Source of the DNA: Phoronis australis
Taxonomy: Eukaryota > Phoronida > Phoronidae
Assembly: GCA_002633005.1 (NCBI GenBank)
Contig: NMRA01001077.1
Coordinates: forward strand, 16,914 to 54,339
Length of the DNA stretch: 37,426 bases
Reading direction: 5' to 3'
Shown: positions 11,101 to 23,100 of the stretch, one piece after another
Position numbering within the stretch: the stretch's first letter is position 1
Layout: each line of letters starts with the position of its first letter
Notes under the pieces: generated by a model
Databases searched by the model: none
What the model saw: the letters and a program-made list of their open reading frames with translations, nothing else
Told to the model about the DNA's origin: nothing
Translations under genes and position numbers: made by a program

Positions 11101-14100
11101 GCCACCACATTTGTAAGGAAAGCTATAACCACTCCCAAGTCAAGAAAATGGATCAACCCGACATATTTGTAGGGATGGATCAACTAGTAATGGTTTTAGA
11201 CCTGTCCCTAATGAACCAAATTCCCGTCACATGTAACTTTATGCTCCCTGGAATTTGACCCACTTAGGAAGCACATACCGCTATAACCACTCCCAAGTCT
11301 ATATTCTACATTTCATGAAACAATAGTATCCTTGGGAGGATCTGGATCGCCTTATTTAGTTTTCAGATATATTTTATATTAAGAAATTCATGGGAGAAAA
11401 GAAATGCCACCAGATTCATACATCCTTGTAATGCCTTTATTACAATACCTTTGCTTGAAAACACACACAGTTACACACACGCCAAAACACACACATGGAG
11501 ATGTGATTTCAGAATCTTATGTCCATTCCAACATGGATTGTTAATAACTTTTACTTTACCTGTTTCAGCGGTTGTTATATCCATAACCTTTGCTACTGAT
11601 TGAAAGGACATATCATTAACTACTGTGACTTCAACATCATACCGCCAGAATACATATTGACAACCACGTCTCTGAAAGGAGTTAGACAGGGAGACCCAAT
11701 TTCACCTAAACTGTTTACACTGACAATGGAAGAAATCTTCAAATCTTCAGACCTTCAAAGGGGAGTAAACATAGACGGAGAACATCTAACACACCTAAGA
11801 TTTGCAGATGATGTTGCCTTGTGCACAGAAGACATAATACAATTAGAAACAAATTTAAATGTACTGAATGAAGAAAGCAACAATGTGGGATTAAAGATAC
11901 ACAAGGACAAGACAAAGTACATGACAAATTTTGAAAAAGATGAACAAGTAATGGTGGAGAACAAGATCATTCAGAGAGTCACACAATATAAATACCTCGG
12001 ACAAATTATACAAATGGGAAACCGTATGACCAATGAAATACAAATCCGAATAAGAGCTGGATGGAGTTGCTTTGGAAAAAACAGAGAAATATTCCAAGAT
12101 AAGAACATACCCATATCCCTGAAAAGAAAAGTATTTGACCAGTGCATCATCCCCACAATCACTTATGGATGCCAAACATGGACCTTAACAAAACAGATAA
12201 TTGCCAAGCTAAGAACAACACAGAGAGCAATGGAGAGAAAATGCTTGGAATAAAGTTACTAGACAGGATTCCACACACAGAGATAAGGGAACAAACAGGA
12301 GTCATGGACTTAATCAAGACAATTCTGAAATTGAAATGGAGGTGGGGCGGACACGTCGCCAGAGCACAGGACAACAGATGGACAAAAAGATGCAGAGTGG
12401 CAACCCAGATATGGAAAGAGATCAAGAGGACGACCCCAAGCCAGACGGAGAGATGACATCGCGAAGACATGAGGCACAACGTGGATGAGAGCGGCAAGAG
12501 ACAGAACAAATTGGTAAGCACTTTCGGAGGGCTACATCCTGCAGTAGATGGACAATGCCTAGAGTCAGAGTCAGAGTCTAAAACCATACAGACACCTATA
12601 AATTGGAGACAAAATAAATTCTTACCTCCCCTGTGGCCACTCACTATTAATTCACTGTCACAAGTTAATAAACCTTTACCTGTTTGAGCAGTTGTTATAG
12701 TTCTATCCATCTCTTGTGATTGCAAGGACATATCATTAACTGCTGTGACTTCAACATCATATTTGATGTAAGCATCAAGGTCTCGCAGTGTGTGAGATCT
12801 GGACTGAGTTGTCTGTGCTTGACCCCATGCAGTGTCAGAGTTCTTTTTAAATACAATGCGATACTCCAGAATTGAGTTACAGTTTACTGAAGTTGGAGCC
12901 TGAAATGGAAAAACTGAAAAAGAAGTATTTGGAAAAAGAAAAAAGGACAAAATTACTGCAATTAATTCAATGCACTTTGTTTACATGAAGTGAACCATAA
13001 TGCATGCTGTATATATGTAAGAGTTTAGTGAGCTATCAGTGACTCTTGAAGTAACACAGATGTTTTGTAAAGTAAAGTTTCACCAAAGTAATACTTACAT
13101 CCCAAGTAAGTGTTAGAGTGGCTTTTGTAGAACTACCTTGTCGTACTGATGTACCAGCCAAGTTTTGTACAGGAGAGGGCCCTAAGTAAAAACAAGTGAA
13201 CAAATTAAGCAGTGGTTAACTTTCCAAATGAACTAAGTTTTTACAAACATTCTACAAAACAACGTACAATCTTATGACTAAGTGATGACCTTAAAGCTGA
13301 TCAGGGTAACCTTTTATGTATTCTAATCTCTAAATCAAAAAACCTGCCTTATGAACACAGGCATTGAACTGACAGAATTACTACACATTGGTAACAGCAA
13401 TTCTATTGTTCAAGAGTTTATTCAGTTGTTACAAAACAGATCACTTTATTAATGAAATAAGGTTTGTTCAAATTTATAAATTACACAGAAATATCTGACA
13501 AGGCGTAGCTGTACAAACTTTCAAGAAAGCAAAAGACAAGCCTTGGCAGGGGGCATATAGGAAACATTTTGCTCACAAGGGTGACTATTTTACAACCATA
13601 TTCGCCTCCAAAAAACAGGGCTTGGAATGACCCGTGACAAAAAAGCGGAAATTTTTACGGCCTGAGACATGCGCGCACCCAGCCTTGAACATGGGCTCGG
13701 ATGGACCTTTTACCGACAAAACATTGGGAGGACTAAAATAAAAGCTACCACCTCCAGGAACGTGCATCTGCGTGTTATTAGCTCGTCCGTCCACTGTCTA
13801 CTCCCGCCTCCACACATTTTTGGCTGCAGAGTCGTAGTATTTGTCACCGCGATTTACAATCTCACTAGGCAATGACCATCGCCTCTGTTGGCCCGACCAG
13901 AGGCGATGCAGCTCCAATAGGCGCTCCATACGCCCGAAGCTTTTCGGCGAATTATGCCTCGCACTGGCTAAAGCATGAAAGTCATATATGTTATAAATAC
14001 CTTTTGTGCATAGAGGAACACCTTAGGAGGTTGTCCATGTGTTTAATTCCTTCCAACTCGAACAAATACTCCCGTTATCAAACTTTTTCTTCGAGCAGTC

Positions 14101-17100
14101 CCTATTTCAGTTCCCAAAATCATGAACTCGACATTTTCACTCGGCGCACGCCAAGAGATATGACCTCATTCTTTTAACTAGGCCGAAGGTCAGAAGTTGC
14201 GGTCCTACCAGCTAACTTTGAAAGCTGAAGTCCCCGCCCTTAGCGTACGTGCTTACGGGAACCAGCCGTGCATTTGCCATGTTGTTAAACATTAAAATGT
14301 CAAATATGTGCACAAAGACTATTAAATGTCATATCAACAACATTTATTTTTATCAAATACAAACAATAATTCATTGAAATACAATCAGTTTCAAGTAACG
14401 CCAATTAAAGACAAGTAGTGGTGGCATTTTGGAAACGAACATTTGACTGACAAGACTGCAATGGCTCACCTTTGGCCTATTTAAAGATTGAGGTCATGAA
14501 GTCATATCACCTAGCGAGCACGGTAAAAATTGGAGCATGCGCAGTATAAAAATGGTGAGTTCACGATTTTGGGAACTGAACGAGTGACTGCTCGAACAAA
14601 AAGTTTGATAACGGAAGTATTTGTTCGAGTTGGAAGGAATTAAACACACCACCAACCTCCTAAGGTGTCCCTCTGAACGCAAAAGGTATTTACCGTAAAT
14701 GTTCGGGTTAACGCCCATGTTAAGTTAACCGCCCACCCCCTACTTTAGGTAGATTTTCATTTTAACCGCCCACTGCTCAGTTAACCACCCCTCTGCGATT
14801 TTTGAAGATTTCCAGTTAAGCGCCCACCTCTCGGTTAAGCGCCCATCCCCCACCTTTTAATATTGAAGATCTAGCGCCCAGTGTTAGAAAACGCGCATTC
14901 CCGACTTTCAGATACAGATGATGATCACAACCAGCGCAACGGGATGGCGGTTTGGCAATGTGAATTACAATACAAGTAACGAATTATTGTCCCGGGTCAT
15001 GGACTTACTTCAAAATATAATACTTGCACGTTTTTGTCACTTTATTTTCTTCCCATGTTTGCATACCCCGCCAGCGTCAATACCTCCGCTTTCAGTGACG
15101 CTGTCTGCTGCACTGAGTTTCCGTCTGCAGTGCACTAGATAAAACATATATTCGATATAATTTGGCCAGAGAAATGTGACATGGTTTTGCCAACCCTCCA
15201 AATTCTCTTTTGGTGGAAAGCTCTTGTATTTTGAAGAATTAATTCCCATAACTCACGGAAAGATGTCAAATTCTCCCTATTTTGATGAATGTTATTTCCA
15301 GGTTATCGAGGATGTGTGGCGATCAAAGGGACAGTGTGCCTCACTGGGTTAATTTGCTGCCTCTCGATTTCTGAGTTCAAAGGTTGGCAATACGCCACTG
15401 TATGTTTGTGTATCATCTTGAAGTAATAAAAAACTTCTGGTCAAATTTTGTTTTTTGCTTATTGCATCTTAATCAAACCGCCGTTAGCAGATTTAACTAA
15501 TGTTGCTTGCTGTTCTTTACTATGATTTCTTGGGTCAACCCCCGCCTGACTGTGCAGTGTGAATTATCACTTCCTTATTCCCTTTTTAGCTATCCAGAAT
15601 AATTTTGTTTCTACATTGGCCAGTTTCATTCTGAACAAAATTCTTACCATTCGAGCCTGAAATATCTACAACGCAGACTGACTGAAAATTGGCGATAGTT
15701 TATGTGGTAGGAGGTGCACGCAGCTAGCTACAGGCACGGCACACTCGGGATTAGGGAAGATCGAGTCAGAAAATATCGAAGTAGACTTGACATCGCAATT
15801 TTGGAGGACACTGCAATGGAGGAATATCGTAAAGCACTGGGTCTTTCCTAACAACAGCATAAAAGTACAGCGTCACGCTGGTTTCTTTTACTTAGGATTG
15901 TCGCTGTTCTCTTTTGATGTGTAACTTTGTAGTGGTGCACGCGCGTAAGTTCCCACACTGAGTGCATGTTACCTTGACACCAACACATGATTGACAGGTT
16001 ACTCATACGTAGGCCCTACGTGTGTGCTGAATCCTGCCACTATCTTTGGCCATTAAAAACGAGACGCATATTGAAAGAAGCCGTTATATTACTTGACGGC
16101 CTTTCCAAGTCAAGATTGCCAGCCGGGACATTGTATGCAAACAGCGGGACCGACCAGTGACGCAGTGCGATAGTGTAGGTGATATTATAATAGGATATAA
16201 CTTGGCTGGCGCAAAAAAATAACACAGCAAACGTCAAGTTTATTAATTTGCCCCGGTAACTAAAATTATACGGATGAAAAAAGATTTAAATGTGTGCAGT
16301 TTTAGTGTTTGGGGGGGCTCAGATCCAATTTCAAGTGTCAAATTCGGAACATGGCGCATTCGTAACGGAACTATGGCTAAGTATAAGCTCTCCCTCGATA
16401 TCCCAGGTGACCGGCAGTGGCGCTGCGCACTCCGACTCCATTTCCATCGTCTGCTCCACTGTGCAATGGAGAAAATTTACTTCATTTTTTAAAGAAAATG
16501 GAACCTGAGTGACGATGAAAAAACAAGCAGCTAGTAAGATGTGAATTTTAATCGACGCCTTAGTGAATCACTCAGAAACTCATTAATTCTCTCTTTGTCA
16601 AGCCTTAACTTAAGACGATTTCAAATCAATCCCGTCATTATTGCCAACACGAAAAACGGATTTAGTCTTTTGAGCATTTGAAGACTATTTTAAATACAAC
16701 AAATTTGTTAAGAATTGATGGCACAAAATATAAAACGTGTAATAAGCATAACAAAAAGAAGTAGGTTTCGCGCGCAAACGCTGTGGACCATAAACAAGTA
16801 GGTCTCTTAGTGTTAGGTTAGTAGTGATATCGTGGTGGTGTAGTGGTAAAGCACGCGCGTCCTATCAGCCAGGTCGTTAGTTCGAGTCTGTGAAAGTCGC
16901 GTTTTCTTTTTTCCTTTTTTTCTTGGATAATACATCAGAAATCAAGGAAAATGCTTGATTTTTAGAGAAAAAAACAGAAAAATTTCCTGGGCGGGAGGGG
17001 GGTTTGCCCCCCTCTCGACCTCCCCCCATTCGGTGCTATGCGCATCTACAATCGTGGTTTGCGCAAATGCTTACAGCCGGACAAGATGTTGGCCCCCCCT

Positions 17101-20100
17101 TGTGATATCCTAGATCTGCCACTGTATAATCTGGACATCTTGCATGTAAAATAAATATAGATTATTACATGTTCTCAGTCGTTATCCCCCTTATCTAGAG
17201 CCCGAGTGGATTTTGGAGAATTATCGCCCGAACGAGAAACATTGCAATGAATCGATCTACCTTTCTCGACTCGCCTCGGCTTTGTTACTACTTTCTATGT
17301 CACAGGCCCGGGGTCGGAGGTCGTGACCTTTTAAGAAAAGCCGAGATATTTTTGTAAAATAATGCTTTTACTCAAAACCAATTGAAAAATAAAACAAAAT
17401 GGAAATTAAGTGAATCTATAAATTAAGGTTTAGCAACTATTATAGCTTACTACACATTTTATCACGCTAAGCTTCGACCAGGAATATATCGTCTGCTAAA
17501 GTAGGTTACCATTAGTAACTGACTATAATGCTCAAGTCAAAGGATCCCGACCACACGACACCTGCATTCAAATTGGAGATCGGTGATTTACAAGTGAGAG
17601 AACACGAAAGAAAAATTTTACTGAATTAAAATATCGTTTTTATGGAAATTATGCGTCTTATTTTTTAGCGTGCAATGCCCTTTGCTGAACATGCGATTGT
17701 TGCACGTGCTCATATAAGTATTCTATTTTCACGTTTGATGACGTCAGCCGCTGAGTAGTGTAGTGGTAAAGTCGGCGACTCGCAACTGATGAGGCGCGGG
17801 TTCGATTCCGGCCTCGGATTCCCGTCAAAATGTTATCTCACAAGTGAGATAACTTTATGGATTATTACACGGTTGTATCTGCCATTCAAGGTTAATATTG
17901 TGGTATAAATAAGTTTTTCACCACAAAATTGGGTAAGGTAGTCGTTTAAGAATAAATTGGAACACCGCTGTTTTGTTGTGACCTTTTATCACATATTTAA
18001 GCCGTGGTTCGAACTTTTCTTCTTGATTGACGTCTCACTCATGTCCGCTTGAAATCCAAGTGGAGCGCTGTGTGGTCACTGGTCGTCTGCGCACTACAGT
18101 TCTAACAAGCTAACAAGACTGCAGGATGGCACGGGTCTATCACTCAGTAATTTTTAAAATTTAATTGTGAATGACTAATCTGAGGGCAACAGAACCTTTG
18201 TTGGGATCATCCGCTGTTATGAAGTTTTTACAGTCATTTGGCAACGTGACGATAAAGCGCTTTGAAAAGTGCTACACGTTCCCGAGTGTGTCTGTGGTGT
18301 GGGTACTCTGATCACGAGGTAAGATTAACCACCCAGGGTGGTTGCCTGTCGTAATAAGCGCCCACGTTCGGTTAACCGCCCACCCTGGATTTCTTGAAAT
18401 TTCACATTTAAGCACCCATGTCTGGTTTACCGCTCACCCCCGAATTTTTGGGTTTGCCAATTTAACTGCCCAGGGCCTTAACCCGAACGTTTATGGTATA
18501 ACAACGTGACTTTCATGCTTTAGCCAGTGCGAGGCCTAATTCGCCGAAAAGCTTCCGACGTGTGGAGCGCCTATAGGAGCTGCATCACCTCTGGTCGGGC
18601 CAACAGCGGCAATGGTCATTGCCTACAATCTCACGAGACGCCATTGAGGAAAACCACGCTATCCCAGGTTACCCGGCAATGATGACAATTTACGTTCCCC
18701 CAAAACATAAAGAGCAACTTCCGCTTTTCAAGGTGAAAGTCGTCGGCAACGCTGCAGTAAGAAAGAAATTTGCCGCTGAAATTTCATATCAAATCCGATT
18801 TTTTTTTTATGCGGAAATATAATAAAATAAGCCGACAGAACATTTGAATATGCGGAAATCTGCGTTTCAGCGGAAAATTCCAAGCCCTGAAAAGAACACC
18901 TTTTCTGATCAAATTCCCTAAAAATCTTAGGTTCTGTGTTTGAACTCTAGAAAAGCCCACATTTACAACAGAACTCTGTTGAAAAGGTTAAAATTTTATT
19001 GAGGCTTGTTGTGTTGCAAGAAAACAGTAAGTCCAAATTGTTGTTAATTCAATTATAAATAAAAGATCATTTTATTGGATTTTAACTGATACAAAAGGAT
19101 TATGTAAAGGAGAACTATGGAAGGGCCGTGTCTCCAAACAAATGGGTGCCATTTAATTATGCTCACTCTCTGAAGGTCTGTGCACTCTAATTTCACAGTG
19201 GCATTCACTGCCACAAAAATATGTGGAGTAAGTAATGCAACAAAACAAGCAAGACAGACAGAGAGTAAAGGTGAATTCTATAGAAGGCAACTTACTTGTA
19301 CAAAACATTATGCTTTTAAGTGAAGTCCACTCAATAATACCATCAGCATAAACTACTTGACCTTTGAACTTGTATAACCCTGCAGTTGTTAGTTCTATTT
19401 CACGGTGTACACCATTCGACAATATGTTAGGAGTTATTTCACCTCCTACTTGACTCCATGAAGTTGATGTTTCCAGTCTATACTGTACAACAAACTTTGT
19501 GGCAGTGGGTAAGTGTGTGCGAACTGAGGGCCACGCCTGGAAGGTCAAGGTCACCTTGTTGTCAGACTGCGTCAATGTTGAAGACTGCCACCAGTGATCT
19601 GAAAAAATAGGCTTCAAATGATAGATGTTTTGTCACAAGATCTCCTCACAGCGTTATCTTTAACAATAACCTTGTTCATAAACAGAGCATCTCAATTACA
19701 CTTAACAACAATATCAGGGCCCAGTCTCCAATCTCCGTACTCAGACTCATACTCATACTCGAGATTTCATACTCAAAATCGTGCTCACTGGAGTCATACT
19801 CAAAAACGTATCTAATGTCGCATTTCGAGTTGACTCCAAACGTACTCAAATCTGACACTCATACTCGAGTTGCTATGGAACTCTATATGATGTGAAATGC
19901 AAAATCACGCAAAGCCGCGCTGATTCATTGCTCCCTATTGGAATAGACCACCCCAGGAACTAGGCCTGCATTATCGTCTGCTGTCCCTACAACTACAAGA
20001 GTATGTCTATAACGTGGAATTCTGAGTGTTCTGTAACTATTATTCATTTTTTAGTTTCAATAAATATTCTTATGCCATTTCTTTGATACATTTGGCAATT

Positions 20101-23100
20101 ATTAAGCTTTACTTCTTGAGTTCCTCACCCAGTCCCGAAAATGTCTTAAGAAATATGTAACAGCTTATCACATCACATCTCTGTTGCTAATTTAGTCTTG
20201 ACATAAAACCCATTGCTGTGTAGGCCTACGCTGATGTCAAACTTTGATACTGTATCTTTGTATTTTACCGGGATGTATCAAGTGAGTTGACATTTGGCAC
20301 GTGAGTTAAAAAACAATACTTGTGCAGGCATTCAGAGTTCACCAGTGGCAGTGAACGGGACGAGACGTCTACTTAGAAATCGGCAAACAAAATCTGGAAT
20401 TCCATTTGGGGATTGAGGAATTATAGATGACTAAGTTATGATGAGAAATGTACCTGACAGGGAAGCGAACTTTTTTTAACTTCCCTCCCCTCCTCGTCTT
20501 TTGGAAACCCTACAAAACGTAGGCACACATACCGAAATAAGGGCAGCACAAACTTCTCACACGACTTTTCCCACAACTGCTTTCGACGCTTGTTATGACT
20601 CGCCGACAAGGGATTACAATGCGCCTGTTGCCAGGAATTGTAGAGGTAGAATGGCGGCCATAACATACAGTGATACGGCGGGTTAATAAGGTGAAGACTA
20701 AGAAGATTAAAGATGAAAACTATTATCTCTGAACTCAAATTGAAGTGCTGAGATACGGTAAGAGGACTTATTTTTTTAGATTTGCTGTGTCTCTTGGTTC
20801 CCTTTCGATATTTTGTTCTCTGGCTCGTATTTATTTTCGAGCACGATTTCAAGCACACTGCCATACCAAACTTGAAATTTGAGCACAGACTCCAAATTTT
20901 TACTCAAAATCGTACTCGAAATATAGATGAGATACACTTCAGTTCGAGTACACTCGAAAACTGAGTACGTGCTCGAAATTTTGAGTACAGGTTTTTCGAG
21001 TATGACATTGAATACACCAAAGCTGTGTCTGTACTCGAGTTGAGAATGATTCGAGTCTGACTACGGAGATTGGAGACCGGGCCCTGGTTTGTTAGAGCCT
21101 ACCTTCATCATAGCATAAAAAACTTGAAAAAATAATCCAAAACATTCATTACTCAAAGCAACAATAAGAACCCTTGTTTGCAGATTTTTTCCTATAAAAA
21201 CTTTTCAGACAAGATGCATGCTACGCCTGGCGACCTGCCGTGTGGAAAATCATTGAAATAGTTGAAATTAGTACCAAATCTATCCATTGTGCCCGAGTTT
21301 TTTATAGCTTACAATCAGTTTTGAACTATAAATGAATTCAGCAAACACATAGAACACAGTTTGGAAATTTTAATCCACCGACTGGTAACCAGGGAGAAGT
21401 TAAAAATCATCAATTTTATAATGCAAATACACTTAATTATTATACTTTCTGTCAAAATAAGTTTTGATTTAGACCACAGCAAATGACCAGAAATTTTATG
21501 AGTTGATGAGTTTGGTCTGAAGTAATGATAAACTGTCAGTAGTGTTTGCCTTAATCATAAACAATGCAAACATGAATATTGAATATTATTTTTTAAAAGG
21601 ACTCCAATCAATGAAAAACTGATTTTACATTTATCTCATCCTGCTTCAGTTAACTTTTCAAAATTTCGTTTGATAAGTGTTCTAACAGGCACAGTTTCAG
21701 CTAGAGGCTCTATTGGAAATTTTGAGTACGTAGACGATACTATACATCTGAAATGACATGCAGTTTCAACAGCACTTTACAAAATAACCTACTTCTTGAA
21801 TCAACTAAAGCCTGCATGGCAGGCACGCGTGATGTTGAACTGATGGGCACAGTGTAAGTCTGGCTGTTTGTGAGCGATCCATCAAACAATTCCTTGTCAT
21901 ACATGGTGCCGGGGGTCACATGACTACAGCAACTGTCACCGCCATCTTTGACACGGATCACAATGGATCCTGTATTACTGGCGTAGTGATACCCCATGAC
22001 ATCACCTTGCTTTACTTGAACAGCATTAGTCAGACGCATCTCTTGTTCACCTGAAAATACACAACAAAAAGACACATACCATATATTAACCAGTACTAAT
22101 GAAAGAATAAAATCTTTCTAGCAGAGTCACAACATATCAATATGGCATGCTCTTCACATACATTTGAGTACAGATACATACTTATTAGGCTTAATTACAT
22201 GGACGTTTAGCCAAATCATATTGGCAGGAAATTCACTATGTTTTGAATGGGAATGAAGGAACAAGATGCCTTGTGCAAACACAACAGCCCTTAGAATTCA
22301 GAGTTCCACATGCACTGTCAGGCCATGTCTGTGATGCCTGATGATACCTATTTATGTCAAATGTTGCATTTATACATGACATGAAATGATCTCCACATTA
22401 CGGCGTTTTCCCGTTGCTCCCAACTTGTTCGATTCTATAGCCCAACAACAAGTTGGGAAATTTACCCGTCGCCAATATACCTCGATTCCATCCAAAAACA
22501 GGAAGATAGCACTATCTCACAAATAGATGCCTATGTTTAAAATTTTATGAAAATCAGTAGAAGACCTTTGAAGATACAGACTCAACATAAAAAACTAAAA
22601 TTGCCACTAGGGGGCACACCAGTAGTCAGATCCGTTCGAAAGACATCGCCGTCTGTTGTCAACATCATATAATTACACTTGCTAAATTAAGTATAGATCC
22701 TGCACACGGTTTAGGAGATACAGCCATGACAATAAAAAACTACCACTAGGAGGCGCCACAATAGTCAAAGTCATCAGACAATCATTGTCAGTCGTCCACT
22801 TCATAGTAAAAACATACATGCCAATTTTCACAATCATCCTTAGAACGGTTTGGTTGATGGAGGAGTGGACACCAAAAAACAGACTCGAAAACAGTAAAAA
22901 TGGCCACTAGGTAGCGCAGACTACATCGAATCCATTTAAAACCAAGACGATAGCGTCATCTCACTAATAGATGCCCATGTGCCAAATTTTATGAAAATAC
23001 GTTGAGGACCTTTCAAGATATAGAGGTAAACGTAAAAAACTAAAATTGCCACAAGGGTGCACATCGGTAGTCGCATCTGTCCGAAAGTTTGCTCATGCCA

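Larger units (their letters stand above)
14693..18496. mobile_element. TA-flanked inverted-repeat element inserted in the palindromic element
   Basis: The left end is CCGTAAATGTTCGGGTTAACG; the right end, complemented, is CCATAAACGTTCGGGTTAAGG. TA lies directly outside both ends (14691-14692, 18497-18498). The uninterrupted arm elsewhere reads ATTTATAAC, giving the empty site with a single TA. Both ends carry several copies of a TTAACCGCCCA-type motif over about 200 bp. TA duplication points to a Tc1/mariner-like or other TA-targeting family. No transposase is found. 14900-16300 inside it shows nothing else I recognise. Confidence 0.7.
13616..18889. mobile_element. hAT-like (CAGGG-ended) palindromic element carrying nested insertions
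   Basis: Termini CAGGGCTTGGAAT (13616-13628) and its exact complement (18877-18889) face each other. Next inside are long inverted arms: 13862-13995 pairs with 18499-18645, and 13983-14180 pairs with 14485-14690. The arms have been pushed apart by a later 3.8-kb insertion. No clear 8-bp target duplication is seen at the ends, and no transposase is present, so the hAT label rests on the CAGGG ends only. CpG content is higher than in the surrounding intron. Confidence 0.6.

Noticed and set aside
12159-12950. 263-codon minus-strand open frame
   Set aside because: It mixes exon 10, intron sequence and the antisense of the RTE; only 12680-12899 is exon.
13872-14718. Two similar open frames on opposite strands sharing LIPSNSNKY and SSQN motifs
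   Set aside because: They are the two arms of an inverted repeat read in mirror image, not related genes.
16831-16903. Functional tRNA gene
   Set aside because: The A and B boxes are present, but the sequence is repeated with changes at 37127 inside a dispersed repeat and a consistent cloverleaf was not found.
19707-21094. 8-bp target duplication around the CAGGGCCC foldback element
   Set aside because: The flanks AACAATAT and GTTTGTTA do not match, so no duplication is claimed.
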